Source: Ancylomarina sp963977525 (GTDB taxonomy: Bacteria; Bacteroidota; Bacteroidia; Bacteroidales; Marinifilaceae). Taken from it: 64,000 nucleotides of DNA. A model generated the notes under the pieces. The model was given only the letters and a program-made list of their open reading frames with translations, did no database searches and was not told the DNA's origin. Numbering within the stretch: position 1 is the stretch's first letter; every line of letters starts with the position of its first letter. Positions 1 through 7,675 of the stretch are shown here, one piece after another. Position numbers and translations under genes: made by a program. The DNA is taken from contig CAXBPC010000003.1 of assembly GCA_963977525.1 (NCBI GenBank), forward strand, positions 62,001 to 126,000, read 5' to 3'.

Positions 1-251
1 AAGAGACTATCATCCACTAGTAACTCTAACTATCAGTATAGCAATGATGTTTTGCTGTATAGAATCAAAAAACATGAAACTTCCAAAAACCCAGACGTTA
101 AAACTATATCACGCAAAAAACAGGGTATAGTTGCCGCAATATTTAGACATGATATTTTTTTGATTTCTCCCAAATCAGACAAATAAACGCAGCTATTTAG
201 GGTACGCATGCCGCATTATTTTAGAACTAAAACTTTCACTCTCTAACCGCA
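1..251. other. AT-rich leader upstream of phage-type rep gene
   Basis: No convincing gene is visible. A stop codon at 228-230, in frame with the following gene, rules out an upstream extension of that gene. The stretch is probably the control or origin-proximal region of the replication gene, or the end of a gene outside the window. No iterons or clear origin hairpin could be identified. Confidence 0.3.
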
Positions 252-1634
252 TTGATCGACTACGTAAACATATCATTAAAAGACTTTAGTTATCAAACTT
301 GGCTTTCAGATTCTCGTTTGTTGTTTGAGTTTAAGATATCAGACGAGCTTGACAAGTACGGCAATGTGATTCAGACTAGTAGCGAAATTGCCCACTACAT
401 GGGATTAGATTTTGTTCACACACTTTCGGGACAATGCTATATAAAAGGCTCAATCCATAGGTTCTTTAATGCTGGCGGCAATAATGCAGACCGTTTTACC
501 TACACCAAATTTATTAAAGCAGTCAACGAGTTAAAGAATTTCGGTATTAATCCACAAAAAGCCTTCCTAAAAAGTTTCGAATTTGGTTTAAATCTTCCTA
601 TTTCTGAAAAGAAGTTAACAGCTAAAAGCTTTTATAAATCAATCATATACAGAGTTGGAGAGATAGAAAAATGCATGAGCGATGACGGAAACAATCTCAT
701 CGGCAAACAGTTTACTACCGAAGATTTGGCAGTAAAGAGTTACGATAAAAAACAGCAAGCAAAACTAAATAACACAAACGAGATCGTTCGATACGAATTG
801 CGATTTAGAAGAATGAGACTCTTGAAACGATTAGGTATCGTAACACTTTCCGACCTAACAGATAAAAATAAACTAATTGAGATATTTGAAAAGAAGCTTT
901 TAAAATCTGTTGAAGAAAGCATTCTATTAGATTGGAAATCTTTACCAAACACCAACAAACTACCTCATACCCAGAAAAGAAAGTTTCTAAATTTTCGAAA
1001 TCCGAAATGGTGGAAAGAATCTAATATGACTGCGAAAGCTCGTAACCGTCAAAAAATAAGCTTTGAGAAACTGATATCAAAACATGCTCAGTATGATATA
1101 AAACAAATCCTTAAGCAAAAGCTAATCAACGAATTTAATGCCGTTATCGAGCTACCCGATTTACCCGAAACCAATTTAACGCAGAAAAACAGGGGGATGT
1201 TTGCCGCATGTATTGTTAGCGGCAACCGTGCCGAGACAGCGGACACGGTTGAAAGACGATTTTGCTGTGTATGTGGAAAAGAGATCACCCACCAGAAAAA
1301 AGGATCAAAGTACTGTAACGATTCCCGAAAGTGTAGAGATAAAGCCTACAACCTTAAAAAATCAGAAAAAGGAAAAGAAAAACAGTGCAAGCAGGAAAAG
1401 GAGATACTTCATCTAATCCAAGAATTAGGATCTGACTTAAGCCTGATTAAAACCTCCAACCCCAAAACAATACGAATGAAAGGAAACCCCAAAAGAAAGA
1501 CTTCGATAATTGTTTCGATCAATGGAAAACGAAAATATTATCATGGATTAGCAGCAAGGTTCTTTCTCAATGAATTTGAAAAGAAAACAGACAATCAAAA
1601 TATTAACCCTAACAATGAATTGAAAAGAGCATGA
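252..1634 (+). CDS. Phage/plasmid replication initiator (filamentous phage gene II/X, Phage_CRI-like)
   Basis: Probable rolling-circle replication initiator of an integrated filamentous-phage-like or plasmid element. The 460-residue protein opens with MIDYVNIS and continues with the KGSIHRFFNAGG block, the INP.KAFLKSFEFGLN block and a YDK.QQ...IVRYELRF block. This is the order I know from the Phage_CRI (gene II/X) family. Around residues 335-375 there is a zinc-knuckle-like segment (CCVCGK...KYC...KCR). The start must be TTG at 252: the only upstream room lies between the stop at 228-230 and this codon, and related proteins start with MID. The stop codon overlaps the ATG of the downstream recombinase (ATGA), so the two are translationally coupled. 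No coat or assembly genes are visible, so this is a remnant or a minimal replicon. The family call is by motif resemblance. Confidence 0.72.
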   Translation: MIDYVNISLKDFSYQTWLSDSRLLFEFKISDELDKYGNVIQTSSEIAHYMGLDFVHTLSGQCYIKGSIHRFFNAGGNNADRFTYTKFIKAVNELKNFGINPQKAFLKSFEFGLNLPISEKKLTAKSFYKSIIYRVGEIEKCMSDDGNNLIGKQFTTEDLAVKSYDKKQQAKLNNTNEIVRYELRFRRMRLLKRLGIVTLSDLTDKNKLIEIFEKKLLKSVEESILLDWKSLPNTNKLPHTQKRKFLNFRNPKWWKESNMTAKARNRQKISFEKLISKHAQYDIKQILKQKLINEFNAVIELPDLPETNLTQKNRGMFAACIVSGNRAETADTVERRFCCVCGKEITHQKKGSKYCNDSRKCRDKAYNLKKSEKGKEKQCKQEKEILHLIQELGSDLSLIKTSNPKTIRMKGNPKRKTSIIVSINGKRKYYHGLAARFFLNEFEKKTDNQNINPNNELKRA

Positions 1635-2260
1635 ATTCAGAAAAGAAAGTGTACAAATATGCCAGAGTATCAACCATAGGACAGAATGAAGATAGACAGG
1701 TTGATGGTTTGAAGGATATTAAAGGCGAATTGGTCATAGATAAATATTCAGGTATGATGCCATTTGCTGAAAGACCCAGTGGAAAGCTCATTATTAATGC
1801 AGTTCGAAAAGATAAAATATCCGAACTGGTTGTTTATGACTTTGATAGATTAGGAAGAAGTGTTCCAGATGTTTTGAACACCTTAGAATTGATGAAAGAA
1901 AATCAGGTGACTGTTACAATCTACAAAATTGGAATGAAAAGTTACATCGATGGCCACTACAACCAAATGTTTGAATTCATGTCTGCCCTTATGGTATTGG
2001 CAGCAAAAATGGAATATGACAGGATCAAAGACAGACAGTCAGAAGGAATTGCCATAGCAAAGGCCAAAGGAGTTTATAAGCTTCATGCTGGAAAAGGAAA
2101 AATGACCAAAGAACAATACGAAAAACAACATGCTGATATTATCGAACTCTTGGGTGACGGAAAATCGATTCGGAATATTGCCAAGCTGGTGAAAAAATCC
2201 ACTACCACCGTTCAACGGGTAAAAAAGCATATCGACACACAAAAAGCGTGTTCATTTTAG
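1631..2260 (+). CDS. Small serine recombinase (resolvase/invertase family)
   Basis: Site-specific recombinase that probably resolves or integrates the element carrying the rep gene. The N-terminal resolvase domain shows the YARVST motif with Arg12 and the nucleophile Ser14. DFDRLGRS near residue 75 is the conserved arginine region, and MEYDRIKDRQSEGIAIAKAKG matches the helix E boundary. The C-terminal 50 residues (GDGKSIRNIAKLVKKSTTTVQRV) form a helix-turn-helix typical of Hin/Tn3-type resolvases. At 209 residues it has the normal length for a small serine recombinase. Its ATG overlaps the stop of the replication initiator, so the two are coexpressed. Confidence 0.88.
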   Translation: MNSEKKVYKYARVSTIGQNEDRQVDGLKDIKGELVIDKYSGMMPFAERPSGKLIINAVRKDKISELVVYDFDRLGRSVPDVLNTLELMKENQVTVTIYKIGMKSYIDGHYNQMFEFMSALMVLAAKMEYDRIKDRQSEGIAIAKAKGVYKLHAGKGKMTKEQYEKQHADIIELLGDGKSIRNIAKLVKKSTTTVQRVKKHIDTQKACSF

Positions 2261-2375
2261 CAACACCCAAATGAATACACATAATAGGGCTGTTTTTACC
2301 CTATTTGATAAGTATCCCTGTACAACCCAAAGGGTATACTCTAAAAAGAATACAAAACCAGAAAACAATCAAAAA

Positions 2376-2408
2376 AGAAGAGAGTTTATAAAAGTTCTCT
2401 TTTTTTTA
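2376..2408 (+). terminator. Weak rho-independent-like terminator
   Basis: AAGAGA pairs with TCTCTT across a 12-nt loop and is followed by a run of T residues. It lies about 120 nt after the recombinase stop and could end the rep-recombinase transcript. The stem is short and AT-rich, so confidence is modest. Confidence 0.4.
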
Positions 2409-2420
2409 GTCCAGTGTCTC

Positions 2421-2463
2421 GTCCTGATATAGCGTTATACAAAAAGTAATGTTATATCAGGAC
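2421..2463. repeat. 11-bp perfect inverted repeat (hairpin)
   Basis: GTCCTGATATA at 2421-2431 is the exact reverse complement of TATATCAGGAC at 2453-2463, with a 21-nt loop. It sits between the recombinase gene and the convergent protease gene. It could be a recombinase crossover or attachment site, abutted ends of a lost insertion sequence, or a convergent terminator. No T-run follows it. Confidence 0.6.
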
Positions 2464-2557
2464 TAGTCACAGAGTGAACTAGCATAATTAGATTGGAGAT
2501 AACCTTATCAATTGATATGTTTAATTTCTTAGCTCAAATTTTAATAACAGCTACATC

Positions 2558-3358
2558 TTATATAGAGCTAAAAAAGAAAAATACTCCAAAATGAGCAAAA
2601 ATATGAGCAAAAGCATGAGCAATAAAGGCGCTTTCTAATCCTTTTTTCCAATATAACCAACCAAAAACCACCCCTCCTACAGAATTAGCCAATACAATGT
2701 ATGTTAACAAATTTGAAGAGGAACTTGGTAAAGCCATTAGAGCAATAGGCAAATGACTTAAAGCAAATATAACGGCCGAAATAATTATACTTAACCACAA
2801 AACATAGGGTTTAGTGGATTTAATTAGTTGTGACAATACCCAAACAAAGAATGTCATCAATCCAAATCTAAACACAATTTCCTCGGTTAATCCTCCATAA
2901 AGAAGTTTAACGGCAAGAGTTGGCCTAAACTGTTCTTTTGATTCTAGAAATTCCTTAGACAAATTAGCCTTGAAAATTAATTCCATAAGAACCAATACAA
3001 TGCCAGCTAAAACACCCCCTATTATTCCAAACTTTAGTATATCTAGAATATTTAATTTCTCTTCATTCCTACCTGTGATTTTTTCAATCATAGGTACCTT
3101 AAGACATGTTTTATCATATAAAACAAACCCAACTATAGTAGCTACAATCAATGAAATCGAAGGATTTATTAATAATAATAGTTTTAGTTGTTCTAGAGAA
3201 AACTGTTCCCTTATTTCTTCCAATATTACTTCAGGAAGATATACATTCATTGTGAGAAGAGACAAAATCCCAATAACTCCTAGAATAAATAAAATTACAC
3301 CTGTAGTTATTTTTTTATTAATTGAGAGTTTCAATTTCTTTTTTAATTTTATAATCAT
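2558..3358 (-). CDS. CPBP-family intramembrane glutamic protease (CAAX-protease-like)
   Basis: Membrane protease with several hydrophobic helices. Three signature motifs of the CPBP/Rce1 (ABI) family are visible: GLTEEIVFRFG (EExxxR), FALSHLP (FxxxH), and a final GWLYWKKGLESAFIAHAFAH helix. The start ATG lies inside the end of the upstream radical SAM gene (41-nt overlap), so the two are coupled. In a cluster with a radical SAM peptide-modifying enzyme and a candidate substrate, the natural role is cleavage of the modified peptide or its leader in the membrane. Immunity is the other role known for this family in bacteriocin loci. The family is clear; the substrate is inferred. Confidence 0.85.
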   Translation of the reverse strand: MIIKLKKKLKLSINKKITTGVILFILGVIGILSLLTMNVYLPEVILEEIREQFSLEQLKLLLLINPSISLIVATIVGFVLYDKTCLKVPMIEKITGRNEEKLNILDILKFGIIGGVLAGIVLVLMELIFKANLSKEFLESKEQFRPTLAVKLLYGGLTEEIVFRFGLMTFFVWVLSQLIKSTKPYVLWLSIIISAVIFALSHLPIALMALPSSSSNLLTYIVLANSVGGVVFGWLYWKKGLESAFIAHAFAHIFAHFGVFFFFSSI

Positions 3359-4310
3359 ACAGTACTTTCTTTATCTTTTCAATACTAACATTTCTTAACT
3401 TTTCTATATTTTCTTCACTATTCAGTAAGTGATAACAATAATAACATGGATGATTCTCTTCATAACTTTTTCCTGTTATATAGCTCAAGATTTCAGCAGG
3501 GCCTTCATAGGATAGCCATATTTTTACAAAATCCCTAAATTGCACGTCATGCAATTCATTCATTCTATTTTCTTTTAGATTCCCTAATGTTAAATGCTTT
3601 AAGCGAGTTACGGCAATGCCACAACAAGCAAGCATGTCGGATTTGGGATCTATTTGTACTGAGGTTAGTATCGCTTTACATCCTTTGGGCTTCATCTTTT
3701 TTTTATTTGTTGGCTCAACATCTTTTTCGAAATCTACCCATATATTTGTTGTTACGCTTACTTTATTTCTATTTGTTTCATTATGATGCTTCATTGTAGA
3801 ATCCAAAAGGATTTTTTCTGTTGTTATTTCTTTTCCCCCACCCTCTACAGCAATAAAAATATTTTCAATCCCTTTTTCAGCAGCAGTAACAGAACCTGTA
3901 ATAACCCTTTCTATAGGCACATACATATTATGTTCATCTCCTGTACTAAAGTTGATTTCGGTTAATCCTGAACAAATTAATTGATCAATTGTTTTTTCTG
4001 CTTCTTTTTTAGAATTAGCCCAATAACCATTTGTAACAACTCTAGTTTTTAATCCTAAACCATGTATATATTCAATTAATTTAAATAAATCATTCCCTAA
4101 TAAAAAACATTCTCCTCCTGATATTACGATAAGTTTAATAGAACTATATAGCGTAATCGCTTCATTTATGTATTCGAATAGTTCTTCATTTGATAATCTT
4201 TTTGTTGTTCGGGGATTACAGCCAAAACAACAATGAAGACATTCAGCCGTACATTTAAATGTAGGAATAATAGTCATCAGCTTTGGGGGATATATAAGCT
4301 CATTCATCAT
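3318..4310 (-). CDS. Radical SAM protein, candidate peptide epimerase (YydG-like)
   Basis: Radical SAM enzyme of 330 residues. The [4Fe-4S]/SAM motif is C20-x3-C24-x2-C27, directly followed by Cys28 and Cys31. ISGGE at about 64-67 is the SAM-binding GGE motif. The C-terminal half has Cys211, an adjacent pair Cys229-Cys230, and Cys289/Cys292, which could hold a second cluster and a hydrogen-donor cysteine. This layout and the HCCF block resemble the epipeptide epimerase YydG, which converts L-Val/L-Ile to D residues using a critical cysteine. It starts 3 nt after the stop of the upstream lipoprotein-like gene and overlaps the downstream CPBP protease, so the three form one operon. Radical SAM assignment is firm; the epimerase assignment is inference. 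Confidence 0.85.
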   Translation of the reverse strand: MMNELIYPPKLMTIIPTFKCTAECLHCCFGCNPRTTKRLSNEELFEYINEAITLYSSIKLIVISGGECFLLGNDLFKLIEYIHGLGLKTRVVTNGYWANSKKEAEKTIDQLICSGLTEINFSTGDEHNMYVPIERVITGSVTAAEKGIENIFIAVEGGGKEITTEKILLDSTMKHHNETNRNKVSVTTNIWVDFEKDVEPTNKKKMKPKGCKAILTSVQIDPKSDMLACCGIAVTRLKHLTLGNLKENRMNELHDVQFRDFVKIWLSYEGPAEILSYITGKSYEENHPCYYCYHLLNSEENIEKLRNVSIEKIKKVLYDYKIKKEIETLN

Positions 4311-4313
4311 ATA

Positions 4314-5165
4314 TTATTTTTGTTTAAACAGACTTAGGTTATTCGCAACAAAAGCTCTTACTTTCTCAGCATCATATCTCTGATATACATCATTTTCCAT
4401 TATTAGATCGACTATTTTAGTTACTTCTACAGAATCCATAACTCCTATAGGATATTCACTTTTAAAATTAACTGGGTTATGATGCCATAAGCCCTCAACT
4501 CTCGTGTAAGGATCTTCTGTGATTGACTCTGCCCCCCAATAAACCGTCCAAAACCCTACAGCATAATAAACTACGGCAAGGGCAACAACTGCAATAGGAA
4601 AAACAAAAATATCTTCCTTTTTAATTGTTGATCTTTTGAGTGTTGAGTCTTTTAGAAAATAATTTACAAGTTTTTCATCTCCTATAATTGATTCTGATAC
4701 TCTTTCAACAAAATTTCTATCATTTTCAAAAAGATTCAGTAGTTCTTTTTCTTCACATAGCTTAATGAATCTTCTCATATCTCCACTCTTTTTTGCGGCT
4801 ATAATGTCTTTATCTCCCAATGCTAATAAAAACTTCATTTCTATAGAGTTTTTATCTATTAAAATGTTTAAATTGTTTTTTTCAATATAAGCCTCAGGAT
4901 TGATTGAAAAACTTATTGCCTCTTCTTCTGAAAGAAGTATTTTGGTTGTTAAAAAAGTAAGATTATTAAGATACGTTAGAAATTCTTCTTCTATTTCTAA
5001 ACCATATAGGTCAAGTATAATAGAATTTAACCTATTAATATCTTCAATTTTTTCTGTTTTATCAAAGGGTTCTACATAAGGTGTAGTACATGATCCAGCT
5101 AAAAGAGATCCAGCAAGAACTATGCTTGTCGCTTTCTTCAAATTGTTTTTTATTCCTTTTTTCAT
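4314..5165 (-). CDS. Lipoprotein-like protein with Val/Ala-rich hydrophobic segment; candidate peptide precursor
   Basis: 283-residue protein I do not recognise. It begins with a basic N-terminus and a hydrophobic stretch ending at LLAGSC (Cys26), consistent with a signal peptide and perhaps a lipobox. Residues 30-180 are polar and mostly helical. A sharp hydrophobic segment follows at 187-206, rich in Val, Ala, Ile and aromatics (core FPIAVVALAVVYY), then a Trp/Gly-containing tail. The gene is first in the operon and ends 3 nt before the radical SAM gene. Epipeptides are epimerised at Val and Ile, so the 187-206 segment is a plausible modification site. If so, this would be an unusually large, secreted precursor. 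Alternatively it is only a membrane-associated partner or immunity protein. Function is not established. Confidence 0.7.
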   Translation of the reverse strand: MKKGIKNNLKKATSIVLAGSLLAGSCTTPYVEPFDKTEKIEDINRLNSIILDLYGLEIEEEFLTYLNNLTFLTTKILLSEEEAISFSINPEAYIEKNNLNILIDKNSIEMKFLLALGDKDIIAAKKSGDMRRFIKLCEEKELLNLFENDRNFVERVSESIIGDEKLVNYFLKDSTLKRSTIKKEDIFVFPIAVVALAVVYYAVGFWTVYWGAESITEDPYTRVEGLWHHNPVNFKSEYPIGVMDSVEVTKIVDLIMENDVYQRYDAEKVRAFVANNLSLFKQK

Positions 5166-5977
5166 AACAGATGTTTTTTTTAATCAATTAAGCAGTAGTA
5201 ATTTACACTTTTCCATTAAGAGTAAAACAATGTTTTAAAGCATGTATAGATCTCACGATATAGATTTCGCAGAACAAATTTGGACTACAGTTTTTTAAAT
5301 TAATAACACTTAAAAGAGTTAAGATGGTAGTAAAAGGTGAGTGTATAGCATATATACGTAGTATAATTAGCTATGTAAATGAAAATACAAGATTGAATTT
5401 TTGGATAAACTCAATGGTTCAGCTTCAATAATTCATATGTTGAGTAAGAATCAGAACAATCAGTTAGGTTATCTTGTGATTTTTTTATACTCAATGATCT
5501 CACCCGCTCTGAAGGGGTAATAATTTACACGAAGTCGTATTCACAGTTCGATCAATGACAACAAGGTGGTCATATATCATAAACTAGTGATAATACATAC
5601 CGCAAATACGTTAGTTCAAATTAATGGATAACCGTTATCGGTGTAAATATTCCTTTTAAAGGCTTTGTTGTATTTGCAAGAAAAGTTTATGATATGGAAC
5701 GTTTAGCCATAGTCTAAGCCCTAGTAAACATGTTTTGTCTTGGATTATTTGACAAATACGGGAAACGGGTTTCTGGCTTCTTAAAAACGGCTTCTTGATT
5801 TTGTGTTTATTCTCTGGACTATCTTATTTATTTGCCGAAATGGGAATCTTTATTCAATGGATATTCTTTATTTCTTAACTCACAAATACCGAAACCCCGT
5901 TTCAGGTTTAAACAACCACCTTAAAAGCATCATTAGATTTGCAAGTAAAGCCTATAATATGGGCATTTTAGTAATAT

Positions 5978-6420
5978 TGTAAGCCATGCTTTCTATGTTT
6001 TGGCTATAGGGAATATATGGAATACTGAAAGCTGGGTTTCGGGCTTTAAAGACTGGGTTTTTCAAATGTTCTTAAATCTCATGAATCACAGATATTAAAA
6101 CCTAGTTTAGTACCCCCTTGGGGAAAGCATATTAAATTCCATAAAAAGCCCATTCAATGGGCTTAAGCATTGATGTAAGCCATGCTTCCTATGCTTTGGC
6201 TATAGAGAATATCTGAAATGCTGGAAGCTGGGTTTCGGGCTTTAAAGACTGGGTTTTTCAAATGTTCTTAAATCTCATGAATCATAGATGTAAAAACCTA
6301 GTTTAGTCCCCCCTTTTGAAAAGTATATTAAATTCCCTATAAAGCCAATTTAATGGGCTTTCAGCATTGATGTAAGCCATACTTTCTATGTTTTAGCAAT
6401 AGGTATTGTCAAAGATATTG
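5978..6420. repeat. Tandem direct repeats of 196-197 bp (about 2.3 copies)
   Basis: Units begin TGTAAGCCATGCTTTCTATG at 5978, a close variant at 6174, and a partial third at 6371, giving spacings of 196 and 197 bp. Within the unit the blocks GCTGGGTTTCGGGCTTTAAA, GACTGGGTTTTTCAAATG and AACCTAGTTTAGT are nearly identical between copies 1 and 2. Each complete unit ends with a hairpin (AAGCCCATT.AATGGGCTT at about 6146-6164; a weaker version around 6343-6361). Spacing and similarity are seen directly; function is unknown. Confidence 0.85.
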
Positions 6421-6630
6421 AAGACGGGTTTAAGCCTGTTTTAATAACGCTCTGAGTGATCTTTTATTCCGAATAGAAATAAATTGTTTTTAAGCTCAAT
6501 ATTAAGCTTATCCAAGCATCGAGATAATGATCTTTTTAAAGTGGAATTTATCTGTATAAGAATATGGATAGATTTGACAGTATGAATCTTAGACTAGATT
6601 TAATACTTTAGTAATAATTTAAGTGTCGTT

Positions 6631-6733
6631 TAATGCATGATTTTTAAAATGAATCATAATTAGGTGCTATTATCCTACCAAAATGAGAGAATAACAACGC
6701 CTTTTCAAAAAACATATAAGAGATAACAACCAT
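6631..6733. repeat. Copy A of an ~95-bp dispersed repeat flanking the cargo genes
   Basis: The segment with TGAATCATAATTAGGTGCTA and, later, ATAACAACGCCTTTTCAAAA matches 10838-10935 (TGAATCACTACAAGGTGCTG, then ATAACAACAACACTTTTTCA) over about 95 bp with scattered differences. Each copy lies just upstream of a cargo ORF. It may be a cassette boundary, a promoter carrier, or one arm of a composite element. Confidence 0.65.
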
Positions 6734-6770
6734 ATGGTTGTTATCAACTAGTTCGTCCAAATTATGACCA

Positions 6771-7514
6771 ATGCAACATAAACAAGAGCATATAAAAGAA
6801 ATTGTACAAATTATTAAAGATGAGAAATTGGTAAGTCTTTCCGATAACGAATACCAGTACAAAGACTTAAATGTTCTATTATTATCATCTTTAGATATTT
6901 CAAATTGTAATAAATCATTTAAAAAATTTCATGCGCTGAAAAATGTTTGGGATTTGATGAATTGCAATAATGACCTGAAACTGTTTACCGCTCATTTATT
7001 CTATTATCAACCTTTAATTAATAATCCGATTAACGAAGCATATTTATTGGATGGAGAATTTATTTCAACTTATTTTCAAAATGGTGCAGATTGGCTTTAC
7101 TCTTCTTTCGTGAGTTCTTGTTATGAAAAGCTTTATAATTTCTGGGACAGAATTGGAGATGCATTAGCTTATTATTTAAATGTAGACTTAAAAGAAGAAC
7201 AAATAAATTTTCCCAAAGTCATCGATATTTTGAATAAACATGAGTTAATTAAAAAGAACATATATTTTAAGAAACTGTTGGATTTTAAAGACAATGAATT
7301 CAAAGAATTTAATAAGCATAGAAAGGATATAGTTCATTATTACCAGTTTGAAACTACGTTTAGTTTTGAACATGCAATAAATAGTGGTGATAAAAACAAA
7401 ATTGAGAAACTTTGGAAATGGAAAAACGAAATGCCAGAGTACTTTAGACAACATTTAAAAAGTTCATGCGAAGGATATTACAACACATACAAATTAATAA
7501 ATAACTTGCCCTAA
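6771..7514 (+). CDS. HEPN-like domain protein (Cthe_2314-like)
   Basis: 247-residue protein, probably soluble. The C-terminal half carries the HEPN signature R184-x4-H189 in NKHRKDIVHYY. It is preceded by a helix with SCYEKLYNFWDRIGDALAYY, which resembles the Cthe_2314 HEPN family. HEPN proteins are commonly metal-independent RNases of toxin-antitoxin and defence systems. This one has no adjacent MNT antitoxin. ATG 6771 is chosen because the nearby upstream ATG at 6764 hits a stop after five codons. It is the first of several singly spaced same-strand cargo genes. The HEPN call rests on one motif plus local pattern; nuclease activity is inferred. Confidence 0.6.
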   Translation: MQHKQEHIKEIVQIIKDEKLVSLSDNEYQYKDLNVLLLSSLDISNCNKSFKKFHALKNVWDLMNCNNDLKLFTAHLFYYQPLINNPINEAYLLDGEFISTYFQNGADWLYSSFVSSCYEKLYNFWDRIGDALAYYLNVDLKEEQINFPKVIDILNKHELIKKNIYFKKLLDFKDNEFKEFNKHRKDIVHYYQFETTFSFEHAINSGDKNKIEKLWKWKNEMPEYFRQHLKSSCEGYYNTYKLINNLP

Positions 7515-7675
7515 CAATGTGTGAATTTTATAGCTGGTGTGGTGGTGGGGTACAGATTCTCACATCAATTTTCCAGTCCTATCGGACAGAAAATCACTCC
7601 TAAAATCCGCTACAAAAACTTACGCAAACTGTTACCAGTAATGCTATTTGGTAATTGCAAACAAAATAAATATAG
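7515..7675. other. Cassette-like spacer
   Basis: The spacer between the HEPN and SIR2 genes starts CCCTAACAATGTGTG at the end of the upstream gene and ends near AAACTGTTACCAGTAATGC. This resembles the core-site pattern of integron-type gene cassettes. No integrase of the integron class is in the window. The match is by eye only. Confidence 0.3.

Larger units (their letters stand above)
5166..6770. other. 1.6 kb gene-free region with long direct repeats
   Basis: No ORF of convincing quality is present on either strand. The region carries the 196-197 bp tandem repeats annotated separately, plus degenerate earlier versions. The TTTGCAAG.AAAG...ATATGG block near 5669-5693 recurs near 5938-5962. 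It separates the divergently oriented peptide operon and cargo genes. It could hold the origin of a mobile element, a noncoding RNA, or decayed gene cassettes. Confidence 0.6.

Noticed and set aside
5978..6420. CRISPR or transposon array
   Set aside because: The repeats are about 196 bp, imperfect and adjacent, with no spacers and no transposase.
6644..6862. 72-codon minus-strand ORF
   Set aside because: Overlaps the HEPN gene start and the dispersed repeat; low-quality Cys/Ser-rich product.
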